Shown here: in pieces, positions 10,701 to 24,140 of the stretch | How the letters are laid out: every line of letters begins with the position of its first letter | How positions within the stretch are numbered: the stretch's first letter is position 1 | From: Marsupella aquatica | Taxonomy: Eukaryota > Marchantiophyta | NCBI GenBank assembly: GCA_973895155.1 | Contig: OZ316896.1 | Coordinates: forward strand, 20,646,001 to 20,710,000 | Length of the DNA stretch: 64,000 bases | Direction: 5' to 3' | Program-made: the position numbers and the translations under genes | The notes under the pieces: model-generated | Told to the model about the DNA's origin: nothing | Databases searched by the model: none | The model's input: only the letters and a program-made list of their open reading frames with translations

Positions 10701-13046
10701 ACTTGACTTAGCTGAAGATACAGATCCAGCAAGCCGCTTCATTTGGACGTCTCGTGAGCATGACATTTTGAAGGACGTGGGCGCAATTCACGAGGTCCAT
10801 TTCATGGCTGAGAACCATGCTAAATTGTTATTCATGAAGCATGCGTTTCCAGAGCCAACAATGCTAGATGTGGAGCTGGAAATTCTTGTTGAAGACGTTG
10901 TCAGGAAATGCGATGGGCTGCCTCTAGCCCTAGAAGTGGTGGGGAAGTACCTACGGGGGAAAGAGAAGCACGAGGTCTGGAAAGATACTCTAAGTGTGTT
11001 ACAGAGGGCAGAAAAAGTGAAAAATTTGAACGAAAGATTATGGACACGGTTGAGGCTGAGTTTTGACAGCCTTGGAGAGAAGGAGCAGGAGATGTTTTTG
11101 GATGCCACAAACTTCTTTTGTGAGAGCTGGGTCTGGACATTGGGTAAAGCCAAACTGGCATGGAGAGCAGCTTATGGAGAGGTGAGTGAGCTACTGTGGC
11201 AAACCTTGGTAGATATGTCTCTTGTCTATGATGTGGGAGAGGATGACCGTATCAAGGTGCATGAGCAACTTCGAAGTGTTGGAAGAATGATTGCATCTGA
11301 GCCTGAGCACAACGGCAAGTACCAGGTTTGGATGTGCAATAGAAATGGGGAAGTTGAGTTGCTTGGAACATCAGATGCATCGCATGGAAAGGTATTTAAT
11401 TAAAACATCTTAGTTTGCAATTCGCATCCATTAGCCAAGATTCCAAGTAAAAATTTGCAATAGTTTACATTTGAACTGGGTCAGTTTTTGGCAAAGGGTT
11501 TGTTGAAGTGGGAATGAGTGCCATGTGTGGCTCTTTTTCTTCTTTTCTTTGGGGCCCCCAGTCATGTCATGTAAGATGGGTGCAAGCACCTCCATGGAAA
11601 AATGCTAACCTAGGCAGCATCTGGGCAGACGTGTTTGGGTGGTTCAATAAATCTGAGGAGACACAGAAGGCGAGTTTGTTTCAATTGCTGATCCTCTTGA
11701 CCCAAAAGTTGCGGTAGTTTTAACCTAAAGGTTCTTTTCATTTGGAATTGCAGGAAGTTCGTGCCCTGCAGGTCCACCATGAGAATGGGGTTATTCAGGT
11801 CCAGAGTTCAAGGATGTGTTTCCAGAATACGAGGAAGTTGCGGTTCCTGGAAATGAACGACGAGATTCAGATTGTTGGAGCGACGAATGATACATCGCTA
11901 CCAACCCAGCTTGTCTTGCTGAGCTGTCATGGTCGGGGTCTCTTCAACCCTGCCCTCCAAAAAGATCTGGTTGTTTTGAAACTATGGGGCATGGAGGACG
12001 TGCCGACTTCTATTGGGCAGCTCTCCAAATTACACCATCTTGAAATAAAATTGAATGGCGCAAGATGTCATTCCCTACCCAGATCATTCGGGCAACTCAG
12101 CGCGTTGCGACACCTTAGATTGGGATCTTGTGAGGGCTTGCAAAGCTTGCCCGAGTCATTCGGACAACTCAGCGCTTTGCGAGACCTTACATTCCGTGAA
12201 TGTGCTGATTTGGAAAGCTTGCCTGAGTCCTTCGGGCAACTCAGCGCTTTGCGATACCTTAAATTCGATTGGTGCAGGTCACTCAGAAGCTTGTGTGAGT
12301 CATTTGGACAACTGAGGGCATTAGAGCGCCTTGAATTCGACAGCTGTGATTCGTTGGGACGCTTGCCTGAATCCTTCGGGCAACTCTCTGCCTTAAACCA
12401 TCTTCAATTCACATGTTGCGACAGCTTGAAACTCCTCCCTCAATCTTTCGGACAAGTCGCCAGCTTAGAATATCTTTCATTTCAGTCCTGCTCAATACAA
12501 TCTCTGCCCGAATCTTTTGGGCAGCTCTCCGCTCTAACCCGCCTTTTGTTCTGCGCCTGCCCAATAAAATCTCTCCCCGAATCTTTTGGGCAGCTCTCCG
12601 CTCTAACCCGCCTTTTTTTCTCCTTCTGCCCAATAAAATCTCTGCCTGAAAATTTTGGACAACTCTCCAGCTTAGAAAGTCTTTCAGTCACCTCCTGCCA
12701 GATAGAATCTCTGCCCGAATCTTTTGGGCAGCTCTCCGCCCTAACCTCCCTTGTATTCGCTGCTTCGCCCTTTGGCCACACATCCTCAAGGACTCGGCCA
12801 AACATCTCAACTCTACTAAATCTCCGATATCTGCAATTGTGGGATTATTCTGTCACGACTATTCCGGGCTGCGTCAGGAGCTTGAAGTCATTGCGCTGTG
12901 TAGAGATCATTATGGATGGCAAAACCTATTGTCGACTGGCCCCAATGGTTGGTGGACAGTCGAAACGTGGAGGTTTCCAATCACCAGGGACTGGAAAACA
13001 TCTACCAAATTTTCCACGTGCGCGACGGAATTCTTTTACTAATTGA
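7719..13046 (+). CDS. NB-ARC/LRR immune receptor (NLR) with a non-TIR helical N-terminus
   Basis: Inferred exons 7719-7955, 8290-8604, 8939(or 9005)-9246, 9414-9649, 9980-10062, 10300-11391 and 11754-13046 give about 1187 aa with consistent phases. The 5' edges of exons 2 and 3 are least certain. The first ~390 residues are helical, with a KLKKKVNEEGSKL-type charged repeat and a GIGKVHYAAVALSMVAYVLE helix. They resemble four-helix (HeLo/RPW8/MLKL-like) cell-death domains, and no TIR is visible. NB-ARC starts near residue 394: P-loop GMGGLGKTT (10447-10473), kinase-2 LLLALDDVSD, RNBS-B SRFIWTSRE, GLPLALEVVGKYL, and an MHD-like VHEQLRSVGRMI. Kinase-2 lacks the Trp of CC-type NLRs, so the NB-ARC is TNL-like. 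About ten LRRs of the form SLPESFGQLSALxxLxF follow. Family role: intracellular pathogen recognition and ATP-dependent oligomerisation leading to cell death. Confidence 0.85.
12075..12775 (+). repeat. LRR-coding repeat array with a strict 69-bp period at its 3' end
   Basis: Successive repeats encode LPESFGQLSALxxLxFxxC. The first ones are 24 residues long. From about 12440 on they are 23 residues, and the CCCGAATCTTTTGGGCAGCT block recurs at 12507, 12576, 12645 (variant) and 12714, exactly 69 bases apart. The 12507 and 12576 units are nearly identical in DNA, indicating recent duplication or gene conversion inside the array. Confidence 0.9.
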
Positions 13047-16000
13047 GAAGGGTCCAGGAATGAATTACTATTCGCAAGACCTTGATGGGTTCTTCCATGC
13101 AAATAATCTCAAGACCGACATATCCAAGCTTCTGGACCTTTGACTTGTCAATAGAAATTAAGGGATCAAGTCTGTCTTGAGACAAGGCACCAGACAGCAC
13201 AGTCAGCGCGCACAGATTGGTGTACTTGTGGCAGTTTCGCCACAAATCCTCCATAGTAGTCTGTATTATTTATTGTAAAGGCTGATGTGTAGAATGGTTT
13301 TTAAATTTTAAATACACGTATGATCGTTGTGCAACAAATGTCTATGGTATGGACTCCCAAACCGAGATGTTGCTGAAATTCGAGTATTACATGGCAATTT
13401 TCGTCTAGGAGTTCATGTCTGCTCCAGTTCTTACTGTTATTTTCTTCACTTGTACAACAGAGATCGTTGAGATATACGCTACTCATGTGACACCTGCTAG
13501 AACTGATAGTCACTCCGTTTCTTAAGAAAACTTGCTGGAGACTGCAGATGCAAAATAAAATTCCTTGCTACCCCGATGACCGCCCTGCCCAGGCGAACTG
13601 CCTTGAGACTGGCAAGGGATTCAGCACACACGCCTCCAGTAGGGAAGGTTTAGCAAACACATTCGAACAAAATTTACCGCAAGTCTGCACGCTACGAAAG
13701 AAGTTTACGACGAAGAGGAAATTTTGAGGTCACTAAACCACCACGTATGGCTGAGCGAGGTATGACTTTCAACTCCACGATGGCCAGGATTTCAGTACTT
13801 TTTGGACTTTACATCACACTGATTGACAAGAAAAGCGTCTCCCGGAGCGTCTCATGGCATGCTTGAACTCACCATTGTTATGACTAGACCTGCTGGCATT
13901 TATTTCTATTTCAGGTCGACAAAAGCATGTAGGCACAATGATAAGAGAATTTGTACATCCTAGACGTTACCTCAGAGTGGAATGAAACAGTGGAAGTCAT
14001 AAGCATTTTAAGACCTTTAGCTGAAGTAGCACTCAAGGCCAGTGACGGTAAAAGACTGTCAAAATTTTCCCTTCTCCGAAGTCTGTACGGTTGTTCCACA
14101 TTTCAGATCAGGCCAACTGCCCACGGAGATTCCTGGTTTACTGAGGGTGCCAGGAATTGGACAGAATTGTGCCCCCCAAATTGTGGCCCCGGAAATGACT
14201 TCATGAAGTTCAGCACTCCGACGTCATTTCATTTTGTTGACGGTGCTGAACATGATTTTCTTCCATTGAAAATGAACTTAGGTAACAAACTATGAATTGG
14301 TGTGTTGTGTTTACCTTAAGGCATCGTAGGCATCCATGAAAAAACACGAACTTGCTTAGGATCGCAAGTGTTGCAAGGGTCGCTGCCAAATAAATTTCCA
14401 TCAAGCGATCATCGGCCTGATTCACAGGTTCTCGAGGTCTGAAGATTAGTTAAAATTCGCACATCACCATCATCTACTGCATTCACTAGTTGGATTACTG
14501 AGCGCTTCAGATTAGTGACCCTGAAACACAACTGAATCACCGACCGTCCCTGTGAATCCCTCCCATTACGACCCACCACTGAACTGTTTGAGTAAGAACC
14601 AGCGAGGCAAGCATCGATCAGTGCGTTGCTTGAGTGCTCTTACGGTGGACACTATTGAAATTCCATAAAATTTCCTGTATATATGAACGCTGCCCTCTCA
14701 CGAAGAACCTTCGACAGTGAAATCGATCCTTTCAGCATGAATCAGTGCTCTTACCAATCCGTGTCGATGCCACTGGTTAGATCTAAAAATCGAGCATGAT
14801 CTCAGGATAAGTACAATGACTAGCTAGAAAATATGGATAATTCTACGCCCAGTTCTACATCAGTCCCGCTTCGGGTCCCGCTTATGCCGACGAGATCACT
14901 GCCGTCAAACACTTTTTTCTGGCCAATTCAGCTCGATCTCCGCTAGTCAGAGACATTGCAACAAAGTAGAATCCACCCTTTGTTATCTTTGCAATGTAGT
15001 TGGAAAGGGCCTTTGTTTGCATTTCACCAATTCAGGCCACTAGCTTTCTGAAGTGCAACATGTTTTGCACTTCTGAATGTACATTTTCCATAGTAATAAG
15101 TCTCGCAAGTTGCAACGCAATGCCATAAGTCCTAAGTCATATCAAGACGGGCACCTCAGGGAAAAGTTAGAACAAGGGAGATATAGAATCTTACTATAAA
15201 AGCGGGAACAAAATCTACTAGGGTCTAGGGTGAAGACTCTAGAGGGTAACCTTTCACAAAACAAAAGTGATCATGAGTCTCAACAAACAAAAATATGTTG
15301 ATTTCAAATAAATAGAAAATTCCTTTAAAAAATAAAAATAAATTTGAAATAAGGGTGAAAAAAAGACAAGGATGGAAAATTTAATTATGTAAAATTAGTT
15401 TTCTTCATATGTATTTATGTTCAAGGAAGGGGTAAACTATCTATTTTCAAGGAAGGGGTAAACTGGTTAACATACATGAGTGAGCTAAGACAGATGATTA
15501 ACATGGAGTAGAGCCCGCAAGTGGCATAAGCCACTACCAGCCGATGCATCGATGGCATGAGAAAACTTTGATAGAGAAAACTTTGAGAGGAAATGATTAT
15601 AAGTGGGGTCCCATTCCCAGAGTCCTCAAATGAGCATCAAAAGCGTAATTGTCTACAAAGATAATTGCATGCAAAGTCTCCACCTGCTCTATGTGGGCCA
15701 GGCCAGTATCCTTTTCATGTGCCTTTTTCTTATACCACAGCTGCATGTTTAAATGGGCCCCTACCAGTGTTTCCTTTTTGGCATATTTAACACATTTGCT
15801 AGGAGGTGAAGTGGCTTGCCAATGATACAGATAGGTTATAACAACCATTTAGTGACTTATTTGACATAATCAATTGTCCAAATTTGATCCTACATAGATT
15901 TTACGTGCTATAATGTGACCGTACAGTAAAATACAAAATGTTTGCAGACAGAGACATCTTAACTCCGCATACGTCCTCCTGCTGAATTTATAAAAAGGAA

Positions 16001-17850
16001 ACATGTGCCCCCACCCTGCCCGGTCATTGTTCTCTCCTGCCAAAGTGAACGGTGCCCTCCCTCTCTGCTCCATGCCCTACCTCAACTAGTGCCTCCCATT
16101 TTCAGCTAATGAAAACGTAGGGATTCATTTTTCAAGTTAGTGTTTCTGGAAGCCATTCTTTTAACTGGTTGTAGATCTCGCCAATATCTATGTTTTGCGC
16201 AATACACCTACCCTGTGATGAACAGATGAGATGACAGTGAGGGCCTAAAATTCCCCAAAATGACAAAAATTGTCTGAAAACAGGCCATGTAAGCCTCCCC
16301 ACTATCTGGGGCAGTGGAAAAGTATATCTGGGCAGTGGAGTCTTCACTTAACTGTCTGCCACCCACTGCCCATTGCACTTCATCAACCCAGGCAGCAGGA
16401 TGTAAATTTGGGCCCTGTATATCTTGCTCAATTGCCTGCTGCCCACTGCCCATCCTAGTCAACTTTTCCTGATTAAAGATATATATAAATAATAGGAAAA
16501 AGACCAATGGGAGAGAGGAAAAATATTACACTGGGTTCCTGCGCCATTACAAAGAATAAGACGATCTTTTTGGGCTTCCTGGGCAGCATTTTTAAAGTGC
16601 GAAAAGTAGCCATATTTGACCCCAATGAAAAGTATTTGCCGCTTTTGGTAAAAAGTAGCCAACTGTTTGCCTTGGTTTAGCCACTTTCCCACCGAGCACA
16701 TACTCCATTGGCAAAGAATCCCACGGTTATCCTTAAATCTAGGGCCATCTAACAGTCAAAACTCAATCTAGAAAAATCACATGAAGAATTTCGGTGGAAT
16801 CTTCTACTTCCCCACAGGTGTACATTTACATTCGCCACTCCTGCGAGAAAAGAAAAAGGAAAAAGCTTAAGAATACGCCTTTGTGCCTGGCCCCACGTTT
16901 AATTCTTTATTGCTCAGTAACGTTTCTATTTCAATACCAAAGAAAATAAGACCACAGGAGGTGCCACGAGAGCAGGTAAATTTTCGTCTAAAGGGAGTGT
17001 GGGGGCAATCGGAGAAATTAGACCTTTACCGACCTCCCAATGGGACACTCACCACCACACGAAGTCGGTTTCGTGGGCCACCCTGACGGGGCGTACGGCT
17101 CTCCCTGCCCTCACGCTAAGCGCACAGGGGGCTGAGTAACCTTATCACTACAGTTAATCGCGACAGTCCGCTACAGAAGGCGGTTACTCAATGTTTCCAT
17201 TGGATCTTCGCTCTGACCGATGCTAATTCTATTCTTCCGCTGCTCATAGATCTTCTATCCGCTGGTTCCTTCACTTCCTGGAGAAGTAAATTGCATCAGT
17301 TGGCGTTTTTTTACCGGAAAGTTAATAAGTTACAGTCATGTCATTCACGGAATTTTCGAATGATTGAAAAAAAAAGCCCCAAAAGTCTCTTGAAGATCTC
17401 TCAAATCTGAAGGCGTCAAGAGAAAGCATCGACGGCTGAAAAATCATGATAGTTTCTGTGAAACAGATAAAGCGTTATTTTGTCCAATCGCATTTCTGCA
17501 CGAGACGTAAACCAGACCAGGTCGAATGGGGCAAAACATGTGCGGATATTAACAAATAAAATCTCCACTCCAGACAAAAAAAACAAAGGAAACATGGGCG
17601 AATATCCGCTTGATGACGTGATTATTCACTGAGGTGTATTTTACACACTGTAGAACTGTCGTGTCAGGTATGTCTGAAGTTAGTTTCATAACGTCCGTCA
17701 GATGGCGTATCGACGGAGGGCGCTAATGTTGCAGTGGATAAGGTCGAGTGAAGCGCAATCCTCCATGGCATGAGAGTTTTCCAGCTTTCCTCGTTTAACC
17801 GTCGATGTTCATTATAGAGGGTCCAGATCTTAAGATTCTGGGAATCTCCT
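13047..17850. other. Gene-poor stretch
   Basis: No gene supported. The only recognisable content is a dispersed repeat (16495-16755) and a short patch of GCCCACTGCCCAT-type internal repeats near 16350-16460. The ORFs present (for example 13951-14295) show no codon bias, motif or splice pattern. Confidence 0.6.
16495..16755. repeat. Dispersed non-coding repeat, copy B
   Basis: Direct-orientation copy of 4085-4350 with the same ordered landmarks (GGGAGAGAGGAAA, GCGCCATTAC, GGGCAGCATTTTTAAAGTGC, TTTGACCCCAATG, TTTAGCCACTTTCCCACC, CCATTGGCA, ATCTAGGGCCATCTAACA). Divergence from copy A is substantial, so these are old insertions. Confidence 0.7.
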
Positions 17851-17860
17851 TATATAAATA
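17851..17860 (+). promoter_or_regulatory. Candidate TATA box of the plastid-protein gene
   Basis: TATATAAATA is a near-perfect TATA box 400 bases before the ATG at 18261. A start near 17885 would give a leader of about 375 bases. Confidence 0.5.
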
Positions 17861-18260
17861 TTAGTACCGCCTTCAAACGGTAGAGAAACTTGGAAAATGT
17901 TTTGACCGGGATGGTGGGAGTAAAAACGTCTCAAGATCCTTTGGTCCGTGCGTTTCTTCATCGGCTAAAAGGACGAATGAGTGGTCCGAGGATTTGGGGG
18001 GTAGACGAAACAGGATGAGGGAGAACCAGAGAGAAGAGAGTGAGAGAGCATTTTTCAGCTCCACACCAGAAGAGAATGGAAAGTTTATCCCGTTCTCATA
18101 CTCAATTCCTCGCTCAATTGAAGTGAGTGGATCGATTCGCGGGTGGGATCGAGGCGGAAGCATTCCTGGACCAGAAACGCAATTCGTGAAATCGTTTAGA
18201 AAGAAGAGAATTGGAAGGAAAACCCACAAGAACAGACACAAATTACACTAGAGTTTAGCT

Positions 18261-21200
18261 ATGGAGGCCTTGAGAATGGCGGCAGCTCCTCAAGCTCTGT
18301 GTAGTTTCGAGAGCTCCGGTCGGGGTGTGAGAAAGAGCACTTCATCGGGTCTGGCATCCGACTCTTCTTCTTGTGCGGTCCATGTAGGACTTGCTGGGGA
18401 TGGATTGAGCTGTGTGAGAAGGAGCGCCAGTAGATTGAGCTTCTCTGCTTCTCCGTCATCGGCTTCTTCGTCGTGTTCGTCTTCTTCTCGTCCCAGATTG
18501 AGCAGGAAGGTGTCGAGACTGGCGTCTCCGCCTCGGAGCACAGCAGCAGCTGTAGCACCTGTCCAGGGTTTGGATTTGGAAGGGGAGTCATATATGCTGA
18601 AGGATATAGACTCACAGGATTTGGAGGCGGAGACTCCGTCGTTGGTGCAGCAGTGCTCCGATATGGATTGGAAGAAGCTGGTTGATGATTTGCGCTCCGA
18701 AGCTCTGCATGGGTTGCAGTCGTCGGGGCTCAGAGCCCTTAGTCTCAAGGCTCTGGAGAAGCTGATGGAGTCGTGGATTCACGAGGGAATGGTGGGTGGA
18801 ATCGAACGACCTGCATGTGCAGGAACGATTCTCACCCCCGACGGCGGATGGAGCGCCGAGGCCGCTGCCAGCGAATTGCGGATGGAAGCTAACTTGCAGG
18901 TGGGTTAGTTATGGAAAAATTGAGTCCTTAGTCAAAATTGCATTCGACGAGGATATCATTGTGAGACTTTGCTTTAGGTTGCACGGGGAAGTAGGACGTA
19001 CAATTCGTGCTCATTCGACGTGTTCTAATCACCTTAAAAACCGACAAGATTCTGAGCAGAGAAAACAACTGAGTCTCAATTCCATTTATCGGATGGTGAA
19101 AATGTCCAACTGAATGGCATCTCCAATGAATAATCGATCATACATCCTGTCTCTAGCAAGCTGCCCTCGAATGTACTGGGCATGGTCGTCTACAGTATCG
19201 CTTTCAGTCGGGCAATGCTTCCCCATCCATTTCTTAGAGCCAGACTGGACAAGATTTGCTCTATATTTCTTTTCAAAGTACGTCTTGTTCCAACCTTAGG
19301 TGGCGTAGAACCGGATTTCATTTCTTTTTTGAATCCGTTTGCTGTGGTCTCCCAAAGCCTAGACATGAAGACGACATCCGGACCGGGAACTGCCTACTTC
19401 CAAATGACGAATTACCCAGAATGCCACCCTATAGACAGACGACTCCGGACCCGACGGCACAGCACGTTCTGCTTGCTTGTAACTCTAGAGACGTCTTTAT
19501 CTCGTGTGAAGATGTGAACTAGATAAAGATGAGCATAGATGTGCCTGTGCTGCTCTAAGACTGAGAGAGCAGGTTCCTAAGTCCGGAACGTGAAGAGAAT
19601 GTGACGTTAAGCCAGGAACTGTAGGATAAATGAATGTAGGAAAGAATGGTTGTAGGAATGAACGTTTTAACGTCGAGCCTCTTGTAGTAACCTGGTTGGG
19701 TATTCAACTCCCATCCTCTGAATTGAATGTGTTTCCTCAATTTCTTCCATAACCTGATAAAGGCCTGTGCAATTACATGAGGTTTGGAATAGGTTTTATG
19801 ATGGAAGCCCTTGCCAGGATTGCTCCGGATTGTCCATTTTGAACAGGGCTACTACGGACAATGCTCCTTTGAACAAATGACGAACCAGATCCGAAGCACC
19901 TGAAGGCTTTATGGACCTTTAGCCACCGTCAGATGAGTTTTATTGCCATATTACAGTACGACTCTTAGAAAGAAAAGATAGTGCCATGTTTGTGCTCCAT
20001 TTGCGAATTAGCGAGTGAAAACTACCCGTAGAATTGAGTAATGTAGCGATCGAATGATTTTGTAGAAGCAACTCGCCTTCGGACTACTTTCTGAATGATC
20101 AGGGTAATCCTGAGTCAAAGTAAGTTTTTGACAACAATTGCTTTGCAGGCAGCGCAAATGCTAGCAAAGGGAGTGGACAGCAGTTTCGACTGGGAAACCG
20201 ACGTAGCCGAACTTCATCAACGGATCCTTCTGCAAGGCGGTGCCGAGCCGATGCTTTTGAGACCGGAGCAGCGCTTGTGGAAAGTATGGGCTCATGCGCA
20301 GGATCACATGGATCAAACATCTAACAAGCTAACTGACGAGGCCCTGGAATCTACATGTGTAAATGTGGGTCATTTCCGGTGTTTTCCTTTAGAATTCACT
20401 TTTAAAGCATTTTTTGTAGATTCGTGCACAACGGAATCAGCGCTTTAGTTGTGCCTGCTCTCCGTGATCCCCACTGCAAGAAAAAGAAAAGAATTTTTTG
20501 ACTATTTAAAAATCTAGTTGAAGCTGGAGAGAATTTGAATTGAAGGCAGTGAGTCTCTACATTTCTCGGTTTCCATCGTCCATATATTACTTTGCATTGA
20601 AGTGTTTGAGAGGGCTACTGGGCGATCTTTGCGTTGTGCTGAAGTCCTGAATCCTCCAGACTGGTTCATTTCATTTTACTAATGCAACTACTGATAAACA
20701 CTCCGCAGGCACATGGTATGAGCTTACAGGGGCAGGGGCAGGCGGGATCTCTGAACAGCACGCCCCAAGCAGAGGCAGTAGGAAGCACTGCAGAGTCCAG
20801 TTCCAGTAAAAGCAGAGATGGAAAGTCTTTACTTTCTCTTGGCGCCGCAGTGGCGACAGGCTTGGCTGTAGAGGGAATGTGGCTGATGGATGCAATTGCA
20901 GACGAGGCAAGTCCTGAGGCTATGGAAGCAGCTTCGAGAGCACCATACTGGCTTGTCCCCGCCGTTCTTATTTTCCCACCCTTGTCGTACTTCCTATTCA
21001 ACGTGTATCGTGATAAGGTGAGTACACTTGGTTGTTACAAGTCTCTTGAATCGGTAAATTTGGCATCAGTGACATTGTAAGGTGCAAATTTGTGTCTTGC
21101 TTGGAGGCATTTGATCAGTCTCTCCACAGAATTTCAAAAGAATACTTGTGGAATAAGTCCTACCAGAAGCAAGTAAAACACTAGCCTGTAGGATTAGTTG

Positions 21201-22000
21201 TGCGAAACAGACATTACTAAGAAAATTTAACTTAAGTCTTGAATCACTAACATACTGTGGTAATAACGTAAGCAGAGTGTAATGCACTGCCAGTGTATGT
21301 CTAATGTTTTGGATAGTGGTTACGGTCAGAACTTTTGCAAACTTCTGTGTATTCCGGAAAACATTTTAGTGTCTAGATGACCGTTGCAACAGCTTGTTTG
21401 GTGTATACAGCAGTTAGAGTGTATAGGATCAGCGACAAATGTTGCCCTACATTTTCATGTCTTTGTCAGTTGGTAGTCTCTGAATAGTTCGTTATGATTG
21501 TTTCCAAAACTTTGCTTTGTTCCTTGTCGTAAGAAGGTAAAGATCCTGCCTGATGGTACCTTCACTTGATGACATTGTTTTACGCAGGTGAATCCCTACG
21601 CTAAGGTCACAGATTGGATGTTCGGAGTGGTGGCTGTAACGATTGTTTCGAACATCGTCATGATGGCAGTGTGGGGGGTAAGTTTTCGTCCATTGTATTT
21701 TATCACTGCAATGTTTTCAGCTCAGCCCACGAAAGTGCTAGTAAGCCTGAATTTCATGCATGAACCATATATCCTCAAGTCCTTGTTTCTCTCTTCAACG
21801 CCAATGTCTCACTACTGTCGTTGATCGTACTCATTCTTCAAGTCCATGTGAAAGAACTAGCAGTATTGTCCACACTCAAGGTTACTTGCTGTAGAAAGTA
21901 AGGCCATGTACTGCACGCGCTCAACCCAGCTTGTTCTCCATCTTGATCAATTGCATTAATTAAGGTTCTCTTCCTTGTGATGCAGGTTCGATTGTACTGA
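18261..22000 (+). CDS. Predicted plastid-targeted membrane protein, unidentified family
   Basis: Five exons fit: 18261-18899, 20149-20358 (or 20364), 20709-21017, 21588-21677 and a 15-base last exon 21986-22000 that adds VRLY and the stop. All junctions are phase 0 with GT-AG borders, giving about 420 aa. The N-terminus (MEALRMAAAPQALCSFESS) is Ser/Ala/Arg-rich with few acids for about 100 residues, like a chloroplast transit peptide. A mostly helical soluble region follows, and a disordered Gln/Gly/Ser stretch opens exon 3. Near the C-terminus lie two hydrophobic helices (YWLVPAVLIFPPLSYFLFNV, then FGVVAVTIVSNIVMMAVWG) joined by YRDKVNPYAKVTDW. The arrangement suggests a thylakoid or envelope protein with a stromal N-terminal part. 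I do not recognise the family and assign no function. Confidence 0.75.
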
Positions 22001-24140
22001 GATACGGAGCACAGCTCCCTGTCACGCTGAAGCTCATGTACAGTGTAGGTAATCGTTGTAGGGAATGTGCATAGCATGAACAGATATGATAGCACTTTAC
22101 CCTCAAATTTCGCCAGGATTCGAGTCTCAAACACGACGCACTATATGGCCAGCCTATGAAAGTGTTTTCCATGATCTTTACAAATCATGGAGAACGCTCG
22201 GCATTTGAAGGGCCCCAATGGTGGCACTTACTTAGGTGGATAGACACACAGACAACACCCTAAGGATGTCTTACTTGTTTTTGTGATCAGACATTCTTTG
22301 TGTATCGGTTCCAGTGTAGTTTGAAAGATGTAATCGGAGGAGCTGAAATTTCCAGTATTCACCTCTTGAGGGTTCTCATACGTTTTTGAAGGCTCATTGT
22401 AATTTAAGCTTTGGTGCTTCATCCATGGGCGTTCATTACCATCTCCATAGACTGATGCTACTCCATAGAGTGATGCAGGTATGTAACAGAAGATTTTGAT
22501 ATTTAGAATATGCTTGTGAGGAAGGAGGGGCATGGGAGTCTGGATTTGGGGGGCCCTTCTTTGGCAAATGCAAGGGGGTTTAGGCTAGTTTGGATCAAAT
22601 TATCTTGCTGGATAAGGGCCATTTTTAGCAGCAGTTGATTTGCAAAACTGAGAGGGAGGGCATAAGCGAGCATAGCAATCCACAAGTATCCTACTGCAAG
22701 GGTGTCGTGGAATTCGCACTAGGGGTGGCATACGGGCAGGAGGGAGAAGGAGAGACATGGGGATCACATGGGAGGGGAGGAAAAGGGGAAAGAAAAGAAC
22801 ATATAAAAATGAAAGGGAGGGGGAGGGGGAGGGGGGAAGCAACACTGGGCTATGATTGCCTTTTTCGCTTGAAGTGCCGGCTCTTGACTCAGCTCTTGCC
22901 CAAGCACATGGATTGGGCTGTGCTGCAGAGGGTTTTGGGTTGAAGGACAGTGGACAACGGTGGCAGGCGGATAGGCAACAGGAGCATGGACCTATCCATT
23001 GTGCACACTCAACTTCTACCTCCCTGCCCCAATTGATCCTCACTTTCTCTTATCTTCCCTTTCCACTTGCACAATTTTTGCATTATGTTTTGTTGCCCAT
23101 CTGCCTTTCAATTTTTGCTTGTACTCGCCTCCATGTCAACCAGGCAGATTTTGCCCAATTTGCGGACATTAAGGTAGTCACTCGTCTAAAAAGTTATGGT
23201 CCAGTGCACCCTTTTGTAGAGGTAGGGCACCAAGAATTCCCCTTTCTTACAAAAAAGGCATCAAAATTCACCCGAGTGTTCAATTTCGGAGTCAAAACAG
23301 GAAAATTCATGGGAAAACAGTCTCACAAGCCGCATTTGGAAACCTTCCTTCCCTTCAAATTTTCTCATTGAGCAGGTTGAATTCCCCATAATTTAGCTAG
23401 TGGGGAAATCACGTGCAAAACACCATCCCGAAGAGATTAGAGTGCAGAATTTTCGAGGTCAGACAAACTGATCTCAGCAAAACTTAGGGCGATAACTTCG
23501 AAGGATATAGAGCTTTAGAGTGAAATCAAATGCAACACGCCATCCTCAAGAGATTAGATCTATTTCGTTCCAGCCTACACATGGAAGTGGAGGGAGCATT
23601 CCCAGATTATCGAGCAGCCACATTTTGGTCACGAATTTAAACTTGAGCAGGATATCTTTGAACGCATTGGCGAGTCTACACAGTTACAACCATTCTTACT
23701 GAGCACCCGCTGGTATCACAATCAAACTGCACCTTTGGGGTGTCTATTTCAAACCCAAGCTGTTGATGGAATTGAACAGCTGCAATTCTTTAGTATACAA
23801 TAGCACATCTGCATCTGCTTTACTCTGTACAGTGAGATGAGACTCCTCCCCTTAGAGCACTGAACCGATTCTAACTAATTGGCTGCAATGAACAGCCGTA
23901 ATGTCAAGAAGCCCGCTAATGAATGTTATCCATGAAACGTTCAGTCCCAAAAATACGGGGCAGAGCCTTGTTTCTGTTGAAATGGATCGTGGTCTATGAC
24001 AATACTTCGCTTCATGTTGGCAGGCTATCAAGAGATCAAAATAGGCTTCACATCAAGGCGACTAAAATTTTTAACCAGTCACTAAAAGGCCCATATTTGT
24101 GGAACATGCCATTGCGAGACTTTGCACCCTATCTTCTCGG
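22001..24140. other. Intergenic stretch between convergent genes
   Basis: The plastid-protein gene and HOS15 converge here, so both 3' ends lie in this interval. A GGGAGG-rich patch occurs near 22740-22845. A pair of short direct repeats (AAATCACGTGCAAAACACC at 23407 and AAATCAAATGCAACACGCC at 23523) lies within 23400-23560. No further gene is supported. Confidence 0.5.

Noticed and set aside
22856-23371. 171-codon + strand ORF
   Set aside because: Mixed composition, no domain, no splice signals in phase; it lies in the 3' spacer between convergent genes.
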